A stretch of DNA of 64,000 nucleotides from Adineta ricciae (Eukaryota > Rotifera > Eurotatoria > Adinetida > Adinetidae). Below the pieces are notes generated by a model. The model had not been told where the DNA came from. It searched no databases and saw only the letters and a list, made by a program, of their open reading frames with translations. Shown piece by piece: positions 22,997 through 34,519 of this stretch; position 1 is the first letter of the stretch; every line of letters begins with the position of its first letter. Location of the stretch: assembly GCA_905250025.1 (NCBI GenBank), contig CAJNOJ010000121.1:175365-239364 (forward strand), in the 5' to 3' direction. The translations under genes and the position numbers were made by a program.

Positions 22997-25509
22997 TTAA
23001 CGAAGAATGCGTTTCATTCGTAGTTTGTGTCGATCTTTTGCTTGGATATTGACTGGATTCAACACATTTGCGATTTTAGTGAACATGGCATATAGTGTCA
23101 CAGCGTATACAGGCATTAATGTAACTAAGAAAACAGCGGTCATCGTAGCAACAGTTTGTTTGCAAGCGTCTTCCTATTCGATCGATTGATGTGTTTAGTC
23201 ATACTCGAAAGTGGATAAGTAACTTACGAAATCTTTGGGGTACATTACGGCAACTGTAGATTCAGTTGTTGCGCCTGATGTCGTTGGACCTACTGTTGTT
23301 GGAGCTGGAAAAGAGAAGAAAAATTCGAATTGTATGAATAAGAAAAAATTCCTTCTCACCAGCTGTAGTTGGAGGTGAATTAGTTGTGGTTGTTCCATTG
23401 GTTGTAATGGGTGTTGTTGTTGTTACTACAATACCAGTTGTTGTCAACTAGTTATATCAATAGATAAATGAATGTGAGATATTAATTATATACAAATGAA
23501 CCTACAAGAGTATTGATACTGGTTGTTGATGTTGGTTTTGTTGTTACTGTTGCAGTTGTGAAGGGTGTAGTCGTCGTTGTGGTCGTGCTGGAAACTGCTG
23601 GATTCCAAATATTGAATACCCAAAACGTTGGATCTGTGATCGGTGCTGACTCAGCATCTTTTCAAGTCAAACTCATTCTACTAATTTCATTCCCAGGTAA
23701 AGTAAAATAACTTACGACAAAACACACTTCCACTTGCAAAACCACTATCCATTGTTACGTAGTAGAACGCACCGGGTGTCCACGTAAAATTTGTAACAAT
23801 AACAATGGTATATCCTGTATAGATCACATTCGGTGCATATCCAGCGTCGTAACAGAGAACTGACGCGTTTGATGAAGCATTATGAAAACAGATGTTTGTA
23901 TTGTTGCGAGTTGGACGACCAACTAAACTTGTTGCTAAAATAAAACCATCATAAAAGATTAACGCATAAAACTGGAACAAATAGACTAACCTTCAATTGA
24001 GAACATTGATTGATTTGCAAAGACAGTGCCGACTGGACTTGCAGATCCTTGGACAACTGTGGGACGGATGATGTTTGGTGATGTATAGTCAACTAAATAG
24101 GTTATACACCAGGGATCTGATTGTAAACTACTATTGTCAACGGCACCGGCACAGAAACCTTGAGGACCAGCTTGTGATGCTTGCGGTGTCCATGTCAACA
24201 CCATTGTCCATGTATCTAAAATATATTTTCAAATTGTAGATTCCAAAGCTTTTCCGTTCTTATTGTTTATGGTTGATTACGTACTAGCGCTTGGATTAGC
24301 AATGGCACTATGCTGCATTCCAAGTGGTGAACTAGTAACGAAATCAACAATGGCTTGGCCGGGACAGTATGTTTGAACAACTATTGTTTCATTCAATTGA
24401 ACACCTGAAATAGAAATTCAAACGATTGGAACAAAGACGAGAAAATCTTCATTAGCGCTAATTACCAATTGGAACACCAATACAGGCTATAGAATAAAAT
24501 AAATGAAAAGAAATAATAAAATTAGTGAGTATTTTAGCTTATTTCATACCTCGGTTTGGTCGCACACCAATGATTTGAGGACGTTGTGGACATGCAGTAC
24601 TAGAAGGTGTATATCCATAGAATAAGAATACAATCGGAACAGAACTCATTGGATTTGTAGCAGCAGAGTTATAGTAATCTTCGATTTGAATAGAACATGC
24701 ATAGTATAAATTAGCAGTTGGCAGTGTGAACGATACTGTACAATTGGATCCAGTTAATACATATCCGGATGGCAATGCACTACAAACACCTGCACATTCA
24801 TCGACTCGATTATAGTTGCTCCCCGAATTTGAATCAGACCAACGACATTGCAATATATCGGTTCCATCATTGTCGGCCATTTGTATGATATGAGTGATCC
24901 GCGTGTTTATTGGATAAAACACCACCGGTAGTGTCGTTGTCACTGGACTACTATTGATAAAACCATCAGGCCTCAGACCTAAATTCAGTCGATTTACAAC
25001 TGACCAAGCGTTTCCACCGCCATAGAGAGCACTCAACCATGCGCTTCCATTAAAACCAATTGAAATTGATGTTGTTAGTAGCAATGTCACTAAATCATAA
25101 CGTTCACCACCCCATGACGAAATAAGTGGAAGTGTATTACAATCTGTTGTTTTTACAGCGATTGGAAGGCTAGTATAATTGGAACTTGTGCAATTCGAAA
25201 AGCAATCTAAAGTACCACCGACTGGAATAGTTGTTTGAGCAGTTACATTTATCTCCGTACAATAAGGTGGACCACCGAAATAGCTCGCCTTTCGATCAAA
25301 AAAGTATCGTTGATGTATGAGAATATCCGCAGTAGAACCCGATGGTGTACTATTCAACGGCCGCCTAAAAAGAAAAGGTATGAAACTGATGATAAGGGAA
25401 TAGTGGATTATACATGCCATGAAATGATACCACCACGAAAATGTGTTCCATCGATTGTATTATATCGTATGCACAATAATAACAACGCCAAATAAAAGTG
25501 CTCTACCAT
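22997..25509 (-). CDS. Type I membrane protein with FRGG ectodomain and Thr-rich stalk (copy 1)
   Basis: Ten exons join in frame: 25509-25418, 25364-24550, 24486-24466, 24404-24285, 24215-23991, 23934-23716, 23645-23506, 23447-23360, 23304-23228 and 23173-22997 (657 residues). It starts with a signal peptide (MVEHFYLALLLLC) and the motif HFRGGIISW. A roughly 500-residue Cys-containing ectodomain follows, with N-glycosylation sites, the segments DNDGTDIL and DECAGVC, and SSVPIVFL before the small exon. Then come Thr/Ser-rich exons 7-9, a TM (around AVFLVTLMPVYAV) and a short basic tail. Intron 1 has a GC donor (TCATG|GCATGT) in both copies, and exon 3 is only 21 bp. Similar FRGG ectodomains occur in other invertebrates as uncharacterised proteins (from memory). 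The function is probably cell surface or adhesion; this is inference. Confidence 0.75.
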
Positions 25510-26269
25510 TTCGCTGATATAAAACTAGTATGTTAATGAAAACTCGCTTTTTCCTTCACCTGTTTTTATATGAATGAATCGGCTTATGAACTTTCTATCG
25601 AAAAAGTGCGTCGTTTAGATACATTGTCAAATATTAAATTGCCAGGTTAAGAAACAGCGAGTGAATAAGAATTTTCAATTTCATTTCTTCGCAACGAACA
25701 GAACAATGTTTTGAAAACAAACGCCCTTTTTATTTTGATTGATTGAATTTTACGCCGATTTTTTTGTACAAAATAAACATGAAAAATATTACACGTAATC
25801 TTCACCAAAGTACTCGTGCACTCGTAAGCTCTATTTACAAAGGAACAATAGTCATGATTGATGAATGTGTTGAATATAAATCTTGATGAGATCTGCAACG
25901 TTATATGTGTCACCGACGGGATGATCCGAGAGGCTGAAAGAGTTCAATAGTACTCAACAGATAATTTCTCATCTCACTAGGTACAAAAATTGTTAACCGT
26001 AAACGAAAGTTGTGTTTGTTTCCAGCGCATTTTAGACAAGTAAAAATGATAAAAACTACTTATTGAATTCGATGTCTGTGTAAGATAAGAAACAATTTAT
26101 TCTATTTGATTCTCACACATGTTCAACCAGTGCTTCAGTTCAATGTCGTTGATTGGATTTACGAGACTGAAAGACATACTAAAATGCAACAAAATTTCTT
26201 CTGTCTCGACTTAGTAACAGCAAATGCTTTTAGTTTATGTAAGACATACATGTAAAAGTCGAAGAGACT
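25510..26269. other. Gene-free upstream region
   Basis: Homologous to 38489-39200. No supported gene; the minus-strand frame at 25647-25913 differs in length and reading from its copy at 38627-38926. Confidence 0.4.
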
Positions 26270-26451
26270 ATTCGAGTATTAAACTTTCAATTTGAGTTTT
26301 AAAATTCTAAATTTAGAATTCGAGTACCCGAGTTTTAAACTCTTAACTAATTGGCTATTAAACATCCACTAACTAAATGCTAATTATTAAATGATTAACT
26401 ACCTATCATCTACTAGCTAACTGATTAGAAATTATTAATTAACTGATTATG

Positions 26452-26484
26452 TTGAGGGTGAGGGTGTGGGTGTGGGTGAGGGTG
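26452..26484 (+). repeat. Interstitial telomere-like GT-rich tract
   Basis: A run of GAGGGT/GTGGGT hexamers close to the TGTGGG telomeric unit known from Adineta. Shorter tracts of the same kind lie at 39317-39335 and 51581-51595. Confidence 0.6.
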
Positions 26485-26617
26485 CAGTCTACAACGACAC
26501 AGTCAGGGTCAATGGATACGTGGAAACTTCGAATTATAGATTTAGAGGTTGAAAGTTGAATGGTTTAAAACTCGAGTACTCAAATTCTAAATTTAGAAGT
26601 TTAAAAGTTGAACAGTC

Positions 26618-26874
26618 CCCAGGTCGATCATTCCGGCGACTGGATCCGTTGAAATCTGAGTCGATTCCAGCAGGTTCCTTGCCGCCGGATTCCGGCCGAA
26701 ATTACACAGGAAATATCCTATCTGTTCCTGACCGTTTCCAGCTCGAAGTTTGCAGGAAACGGTCGGGAAACGACTGGAACCTACATTTGAGCTTCGGGCC
26801 GGAATCCGGCGGCAAGGAAATGGTCGGAAAACGAACCTAACCAGGCGGAACCGGCCGTACCATAATAACCTGGG
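26618..26874. mobile_element. Foldback MITE with CCCAGGT ends (copy 1, 257 bp)
   Basis: Begins CCCAGGT and ends ACCTGGG. It is GC-rich inside AT-rich DNA and contains a perfect 21 bp inverted repeat (26677-26697 with 26797-26817) around a smaller inner one (GACCGTTTCC/GGAAACGGTC), so it can fold as a long hairpin. A related copy is at 58292-58600. No transposase frame is present and no clear target-site duplication is visible. Confidence 0.65.
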
Positions 26875-27278
26875 TTGAGCACTCGAATTCTAAATTTAGA
26901 ACTTTAAAAGTTTAAAACTCGAGTGCTCAAATTCTAAATTGAAAGATTTAGAACTCGAATGAAAGTTTTAAAACTCGAATTGAATTAACGATTTCTACAC
27001 CACTCAGCACTAACGACAGTAAACGACAAAACAGGTAATCCAATCAATCATTTGTTTTATCATCATGCCATTCATGTTAACAACAGCTAGAGAGGTCGAT
27101 ATATTCTGAAAAACTTATATTTAGAATAGATTGGTCTTCTATATTTGTAGATATTATCCTTCATTAACTTTCATTCAAATAAATGCTGTGTACAATAAAT
27201 ACGATTTACATAGATTTCAACAAACACAGACAAACGAAAAAAACAAGTCATTCTCAATAGGTTCTATACCGTTAGATT

Positions 27279-28600
27279 TCACCGAATACATCGGGTTAAC
27301 AATGCCAAAAGCTGTTGTTTATAAACTGTAGAAGGCAGAATAAAAATCAGACTGTTCAATACATATGGTAAATAAGATATAAAGTATCCAATCATAGGTA
27401 GGTAGGGATATGCATTTCTCGTTGGTCGTATGCATGTCGTATGAAATGCGATGATCACTCTCGGTACTTTAAGAAGAACTAACACAATTGGACTGATTAT
27501 CAAATGTTGATGTTTCCGAATATTATCACGAAATCGAATTTTTTCACTTTGATTTGTTCGAGCTTTGAGTCTTGCCGTGAGAACAATGATCGTCATTGCC
27601 GATATATACCATTGATAATAAATGGTGTGATAAAATTAATCAAATTAATTGTCGAATCGTATGTTTGAAGAAATGTTGACGAATATGAGACAACACACCA
27701 TGTTCTTCGTTCAACCTCATCGTACAATAAACGTCGATGTAATGGATCATGTACTGACATGCAGATCGTACAAAGAAAAACTAATCCGATTGCGAATTTC
27801 GCCAATTTGTAACTGGTCTTTTGCTGAAATTTCACTCCCCGTTGAACAATCAAAACATTTTCGATTGATAAACATGCATGTAACCAATCACAGGTAATCG
27901 GCAAACATTTTAATAGATATTCAATTATTATACAACTTGATAGATTAATTTGCTCAAAAATTAGTAATAAAATTTGAATAAAACAAATAATTATCGTTAA
28001 AATTGATAATAAAGATGAAATCAATAAATAAATACCCCTTCCTGTTTGTCGAATAATTAACTGACAAAATGTAACAGTAGAACATAATCCATCTATAATT
28101 CCACACATAAAAATAACACAACAGACGACGAAACCAATATGAATGATTTGTAATTGTTCAATCAACGAGGCATTTGGTTTAATATATGGTCCAAGAATAG
28201 TATTTAATGAAAATATATATCCTTTTATATTAAATTGACATAAACTTCCAAAGGTACATTGTGGACATAAACATATACTTGCAGTTGGACATCGTTCTCT
28301 ATCTTGTATACATTCTCCATTATTCTCACATGGATTATCTTGATTTGTACATCGTGCAGTATTATTTGTAGTAATAAATGCAATACAATCAGTTCGATTA
28401 AATTTATTGCATAGACAAACTTGAGTATCGTCGTAAAAACACGAGATATAGTTTATACATGGACGCTGGTAAAATTTTACTCGACGAAGATAAGGTAAAG
28501 ATGGGAAATCTTGATCGAAGAATTCATTTATATGAGGACATCGATTTGAATTTGTGATTTCTACTGTAGTTTGATTAAAAGGAAGGGAACTAAGTAGAAC
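27279..28600 (-). pseudogene. LDLa/EGF/7TM receptor, 3' part with frameshift (copy 1)
   Basis: The minus-strand frame is open from the N at 28601 through a Cys-rich EGF-like segment (CPQCTFGSLC) and the first six TM helices. A two-base TA insertion within 27601-27608 (GATATATACC, against GATATACC at 40331) then shifts the frame; the remaining helices continue in the shifted frame to the stop at 27279. The intact homologous copy is 39845-43881. This could be a null allele or a base-calling error. Domain description is given for that copy. Confidence 0.65.
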
Positions 28601-28601
28601 N

Positions 28602-30830
28602 AAATATATTCCATGGGAACGCTTTCATATCAACTTATGGAACAAACTTCGAATACATGGTTGAAATGAACCATGAATGGTCAGGATATGCACTAACGAG
28701 ACCGGTTGAGTACGATGACAATTGCTCCTGTGGAATGTCATCAAGTTGTTCAACTCAAGCCGTTTTCATCGAAAGGAATCTTTCAAGAGCAATACCGGTC
28801 AATGGTATGAAAATGGGCTGTACTCCAAGCCAATCATTTCTTTCTTCGACTCTTGAGTGTTTTTATAATCAATCATGCCTCAATCTTATCCAGCACTATA
28901 CTGGCTCGAACGCATCGTCAGGCCCTCTTCCTACGCAAAAAAGTCGCTTCTCCCCGAGTAACACAACAATAGCTGAACTTGTGAATGAATTATTTCTTGA
29001 AGACTGGTCAATAGATAAGAATTATTCTTTGTACTACGAACAATGTTCACCACTGGTTTGTTCTTATACCATCGTGGAAAAATTCAACATAATCTATATC
29101 ATCACTCTTGTACTTGGTCTTCAAGGTGGCATAACAATAGTTCTCAAATGGTTTTGTCCAAAGATGATTCGCCTTGGATTCAAAATTTATAATCGACGAA
29201 AAAACCAAGTAACCGCTGTTGGTCCTGATACGACCGATGATATAACTATTCGACAAACGACATCGAATTCTGAAATCCAACCAACGTAGATAATCTTTTA
29301 TATTTCGTTCTCGATCATCGATCTATTTTGTATTTAGGAACAGTGCTGTGACACGCAATCGATCGTTTCGAAAAATCATGTGTACAGTCATTCTTGTTAT
29401 ATGTGTAGCAATTGGTATTAGTTGCTTTTCGATCTATTATGCTTACAAAAGTAAGTGCAAAAACACTCCTATTTTCAATCTCAAGAGCGCATGTGGCAAT
29501 TGTCACGTCCAATGCTATGTCTTTGTTTTATAGACCGTTTGACAACAACCAATGCACCGATAGATGATAATTTCAATATCACAACAACTGTTATGGCAAT
29601 GTCTACAACATCGAATGTATCAGGTCAGTTTTTGAGTGATTAGTAAAACGAGTTTCATGTGAAGATAATCGAACACATTGCTTTGAACTTTGATAACATT
29701 TAATATTGTTTAATCGTTTAGAACCAGTGTGCTTGTTTAAATATGAGCAGATGCTAATTGATTCATCATGTTCATTCATAAGCTCACGTGCAACTGTTGT
29801 TACAGATATCAATGGTGACAATCACATCGATTTGATATTTTCTTGTGGTAGAATTATAGCTGAAATGGTGCATGTCTTACTCGGCAATGGTAAAAGTTCT
29901 TTTCGACAAGTATTCACGTTTCCGCCGAGCAATTTTTTTTACGAGATAAGTTGGATTCGCGTTGCCGATTTAAACAACGATCATCGAGCTGATCTAGTTT
30001 TGGCTCATTGCAAGTACTCCAAAATAAACATCGCTATACTGTTTGGCAATGGGAATGGTACGTTTCAAATGGACACTGGACGCTCTTTGCTTTTAACTAG
30101 TGTTAAAGAACATGTCAGCATAATAGATATGAATAATGACACTAAGCTAGACCTCATTGCTATAGGTGAATCCTCTAATCGAATCAATGTATATTATGGC
30201 AATGGGAATGGAACGTTTTCATCACCATCAGTCTTGTTGATTGGGATCAATAGTGTTGCCAGCCAATTAGCTGTTGCTGATTTGGATAATGACAATTATT
30301 TAGATCTCATTGTGATGGACACAGCTACTTTTAGTATACATGTGTTTTTTGGGAATAAGGATGGAAGTTTTCAACTACATAAACGGTTATTCGTCTCCAC
30401 AACCACTTATAAAACCACAATGATAGTCGCTGATTTTGATGGCGATCTTCAATCCGACATTATTTTAGCTCAGAGCCACATAGATACTGTTTTAGTGACC
30501 TATCGATATAATAATGGTACCTTTCATGATAAGAAGCAAATTGTTCTGAAATCTGAATTTCCATTTGACTCAGTGGCCTTAGGTGATTTAAACCATGATA
30601 AACTTTTAGACATCGTTGTCACTAAGGATGCTCGTTATGAGATCTATGGCTTTCTTCAAGATCGAAACGGTAATTTTCAAGTTCAAACTATCTATTTAGG
30701 TGAAACATATGGTGAAGACCCCTGGAGTGATGTGAAAGATTTTAACAATGACAACTGTCAAGATATAATCAGTGCATCGACTGAATTTGAAAAGAGAAGC
30801 ATATTTTTGAATACGTGTGAATGTCCTTGA
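28602..30830 (+). CDS. Three-module TM/VCBS-propeller protein, 3' part (copy 4, exons 7 partial-10)
   Basis: Exons 28602-29285 (partial), 29338-29450, 29534-29623 and 29722-30830 (TGA). They encode the second half of module 3, the basic linker, the last TM, the Thr-rich stalk and all seven VCBS repeats, with splice sites at positions equivalent to copy 3. The calcium-loop aspartates are conserved (for example DINGDNHID, DLDNDNYLD, DFDGDLQSD). Differences from copy 3 are single substitutions. The 5' end is missing because the contig starts here. Confidence 0.75.
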
Positions 30831-31414
30831 GAAATGAAACTATCTGCAACAAAAACTCTCTTGCTCTAATTTGTCTTTTTCTTTTTTATTGTTCGCTTGC
30901 TTCTATGTCCGCAATTCAATGGTTGTTTCAGAACGAAATTGAAATAAAGATAATTTCTAGGGGGAGTCGGAGTTAATGAATCATTTCCAATAATGACTAA
31001 CAGCTCAGAATACGCGTTTGGCTGCTAATTCCACAATAGCATTCATAAACGCATCAAACATATGTTTATAATATCGCGATAATTTTCTTAGTCAAAACTC
31101 GGTTTCGTCTCATTTTACATACATAGAAAAAAGTCGTTAATGTAATCAACACTTCTATGGGAAACAATAGTTCTGAATAGTGAGAGGGACCTCTAGAATA
31201 ATATATTTAGGCAATTGCTGAGATGGAAATGCTCTTCGTTATTGCCACAACTATATTATCTATTTCATTTGGCCTGAACGCAATAAAACACGCAGCTATC
31301 AACTAGTCAACGATACAACTAACCATTATACAACTTCATATTGTATCAAACCAGGTTCGTGTACTATTATAGAAATAATGAATAGAATACAATTCATTTT
31401 TTATCTTGTTTTAG
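30831..31414. other. 3' flank of propeller gene (copy 4), no gene seen
   Basis: Homologous to 17814-18470, with several small indels; contains the conserved poly(A) signal at 30943. Confidence 0.4.
30943..30948 (+). promoter_or_regulatory. Poly(A) signal of propeller gene (copy 4)
   Basis: AATAAA at the position equivalent to 17930-17935. Confidence 0.5.
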
Positions 31415-31615
31415 TGAACTATTCACTTGAAAGTATCGATAAGACTGTTGATCCATGTAAAAACGTCTACAGGTTTGCTTGTCGTAAATGATATGAGTTA
31501 CGATTCGATCTCCTCTCAATATCATAAATCAATGAAACAACTGAACTTAATTCCTCATGTGTTAATGAAAGTAATATTGGGCGCGATGCTATCAATGGAA
31601 TACTTTCTTTGATTC
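31415..31615 (+). pseudogene. Relic of a neprilysin-like (M13) peptidase exon, copy 2
   Basis: Same as 18471-18670: the DPCKNVYRFAC motif after a TTTTAG acceptor, then TGA at the expected Trp codon, then loss of frame. Confidence 0.45.
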
Positions 31616-31639
31616 AGAATGAACTTGGCGTTGGACTAA

Positions 31640-32969
31640 TTCTGTAATAATCAACATGAAATGAATCAGCATATAATCTGATGAACGTATCGTAAGTTAC
31701 CCTGAGTCAATACGATGGATTTACATTATTCCACATATCAACATAGATCGATCAGAAGAATTCGCCTAATCCTCCTATTATTATGTCCATAGAGTCTATG
31801 CATATGTATATTTTAGAAGGATCAAGGTAATTTAGGTTTCGAAGATCCATTGGTCAGGTATTGACTTATTGTTTCTGACGGACATGTGATCACAAAAATT
31901 CATTTTAGTCTTTCTGGAGCAAAGTTCAACAGTCTACAAAGATTAACCGCTTACGATTCGCATATTTTTACTTGCAAAAACTGCTGATAGACGTATAGGC
32001 CGCGACAGAACTGGTTGAGCCGAGTCGAATGAAAGTGTATTCACTAGTGACACACGCTGAATGACGAATTGGTTCGCAAAATACTACCAAAATAGTTGTA
32101 ACTTATGCTCAAAAACACTAGTTCTACGGAAATAAGCAAATTAACTTCCGTATATTCGAATAGAATACGTCAAGCTGCATCAAATGATGTGGGTTTGGAA
32201 CGTAGCACATGCGAAGGAACGAATTTGTTTTTTGAAAAGTTCAAAAACGTCACTAACTTGACTTACATAAAATAAATCTGATAATTATCATTCGGCCCCA
32301 TTAATAATTAACGATAGACATGTTTACAACTGTTTCATAAACGTCAAAAAGATCTCTTTTTCTGTTACAACTGACAATGATATATAATCTTTCTACGTTT
32401 CTGAAGGACTACAACAAACAGAAAAGAAGGTTTATTATACGCCGCAAATCGATATATTCTTGTCTTTTACAACATAGTTCTTCCTACTTTTCACGTTGTA
32501 AGATGATGGTAAATTTTGTTTCAACCCGAGAGGTACTCTGACTTTTGAGCAGTAAGGTTGAGTGATATAATCTTGTTAGGATGAGTAAAGTTAAAAAATC
32601 TGATCACGTTTCGAAGATGAATTGACTCAAATGATGATACCTTTCGAGATAACGTACAGATTGCGGTTTCTCAGAGAGATTTCGCGAAATAAACGATGGA
32701 GATTCTATGATACCGCGGTATTTACTTTAAAAAAAATTAACATCATCGGTGTAGTTTGTGAAAGTGAAGTTAACGATAAAGATAAGAAAATATTGTAAAT
32801 GAAAACACAAAAATAACGATGAGCCATAGTCTCACCTTTACCAGTAAACTATTTTCATTTCACTATCTTAACTCTTTTTTTTTCGGTAAACAGAAACACT
32901 CAGATATGAATAAAATCGAGTTATAGTATGAGAATTCCATTGCAAGTAATTACATTTATTTCTATATAA
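31640..32969. other. Gene-free stretch with dispersed motif (second copy)
   Basis: Homologous to 18671-19964. Compared with that copy it carries an extra segment around 32458-32540. Includes the dispersed motif at 32748-32850. Confidence 0.4.
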
Positions 32970-33899
32970 CTACTTAAGAAATAGAATTTTCAAAATGGAT
33001 GAAAATATCAAAGAATAAATGAAGAATCGTCTGTGAGATTTTGAACAAGAATTACACGTATATGTCACTTGATAACTATTAACACACTTTGTATATTGCG
33101 AACAAATTCCAGAACACGTTACGCAACCGCCACTGGTGTAAAGATCATAATCGATAGAGGACACACTTCCATAACATTTACAGTGACACACTGTCGCGCC
33201 ACTCGTGTAAGTCGTACATTGTCCCAATGTTTGCCCAACGGCTGTCGATAATGGACATACTGATGGATATCGGATTTGACAAGCGTATGTACAGGCGTAG
33301 GTAGAACAAAGGGTAGCTGACGTATTTCCTACATAGATATACGGTGAACAAGTCGTAGTCGAATTACAGCAATAACACGAGCAGGGATTGCCGAGATAGG
33401 GTCCTATTGTGGTTGTAGTTGTCGATGCTGTGGCTAATCCCAGACATGTACCTATTGTTTGTCCATACTGGTTTGAAATACATATAAGTGGATAGGCTGA
33501 AGTACATGCTACACTACATGATCCACTTGAACATGAATAAGCCGACGTATACCCAACAAGCAACGTCGAACATGTTGAGCTTCCTGTGTTACAGCAATCG
33601 CACCGGCAGGAATAGGATCCATTTACTGGAGTCGCTATTACCGCACTCAAACATTGTCCGCTTGATAGTCCGTAGGGATAATCTGCTGAACATAGAGAAT
33701 ATTGACTACGACATGTTGAACGACAACTATCAGCTGTACAATACGGAGCGTAAACATATCCAATTGAAGCCACTTGACAGTTCTGACCGAGACAACATGA
33801 ACACGAGCATGGATACTGCGCCGACACAGAATTGATGGCAAAACTCAGGATTAAAATCAAAGAATCGATCATCGTCGAATAATTCATGTGATTGAACAA
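32970..33899 (-). CDS. Secreted Cys-rich four-repeat protein (copy 2)
   Basis: 309 codons, same layout as 19965-20894: signal peptide ending SVSAQYP, four Cys-rich repeats with identical cysteine spacing, Thr-rich linker, hydrophobic C-terminus. Changes lie mainly in the signal peptide and the hydrophobic tail; the repeats are almost unchanged. This suggests the disulfide core is constrained. Confidence 0.75.
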   Translation of the reverse strand: MFNHMNYSTMIDSLILILSFAINSVSAQYPCSCSCCLGQNCQVASIGYVYAPYCTADSCRSTCRSQYSLCSADYPYGLSSGQCLSAVIATPVNGSYSCRCDCCNTGSSTCSTLLVGYTSAYSCSSGSCSVACTSAYPLICISNQYGQTIGTCLGLATASTTTTTIGPYLGNPCSCYCCNSTTTCSPYIYVGNTSATLCSTYACTYACQIRYPSVCPLSTAVGQTLGQCTTYTSGATVCHCKCYGSVSSIDYDLYTSGGCVTCSGICSQYTKCVNSYQVTYTCNSCSKSHRRFFIYSLIFSSILKILFLK

Positions 33900-34519
33900 T
33901 GATATAAACGATGTGAGTGTAATTCATATAACCGAAGTTTACAATTTTTCTGAGCGTAGACTGAAAGAAAAAGAGTAATATGATTAAGTCAAGATTTGTG
34001 CAAATATGTTTCTGTTTTGACCAAATTCATCATAGTAATAAAACGATTCGACTAGGTAGGAAGTTGTTTAGTTTGTAATACGAGCACATAGAACATGTCT
34101 ATGTTTTATTTCGCCATTAGGGTGAGAGAGTAATAGGAGAGAAGTGATTCAATGACAAAGAGACGCGAAGGAATGAAAAAGAAATCAAAATCAAACGGGA
34201 CTGAGGCCTACGCTGGCATTGTAAACAGAAGAGAAAAGAACAAAAATTGTCATCAGTCATGTAAAGAAAAGAAATCAACGAGAAAAAGGACATTCGACAG
34301 AGAATGACGACAGATGGTACTCTTGGTATTGAATACAGATCGAAAGGCCAAAAAAAATGTTTTGTCAATCTGATCTTTTGCTTATAGTAAAAAAAGAGAT
34401 TTGTCGATGTGATAGCATTTCAAGATGATGATTAAAAAAACAATATCAGTAGCATGATGTATTTATTCCATTTCTTTATCAAAGCTATACTCCAATGAGC
34501 AAACAAAGAAGTAAACAAG
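33900..34519. other. Intergenic, second copy of 20895-21519
   Basis: Aligned with small indels to the first copy; no gene recognised. Confidence 0.4.

Larger units (their letters stand above)
26270..26985. repeat. AT-rich palindromic repeat zone with inserted MITE and telomere-like tract
   Basis: The palindrome TTCTAAATTTAGAA occurs at 26305-26318, 26585-26598 and 26888-26901. A ~30 bp direct repeat beginning TTTAAAACTCGAGT lies at about 26563 and 26909, on either side of the hairpin element. The homologous place in the second copy (about 39205-39470) carries unrelated, shorter DNA. Confidence 0.6.
15585..28600 (+). repeat. Duplicated segment C, 13 kb (pairs with 28602-41329)
   Basis: 28602 aligns with 15585 and 28600 with 41329. 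It includes the propeller gene 3' end, M13 relic, Cys-rich, MORN and FRGG genes and part of the receptor, in the same order and orientation. Confidence 0.9.

Noticed and set aside
23007..23189. 60-codon plus-strand open frame
   Set aside because: It is antisense to the last exon (TM and tail) of the FRGG gene, whose splice phases and start-to-stop model are coherent.
23655..23680. Apparent premature TGA in copy 1 of the FRGG gene (TGG in copy 2 at the matching place)
   Set aside because: With the acceptor GAGTCAG|CACCG the TGA lies inside a roughly 70 bp intron, and the exons on both sides join in frame in both copies.
26556..26840. 94-codon frame in a GC-rich island
   Set aside because: It covers the foldback MITE; the frame results from the inverted GC-rich arms and is not conserved at 58292-58600.
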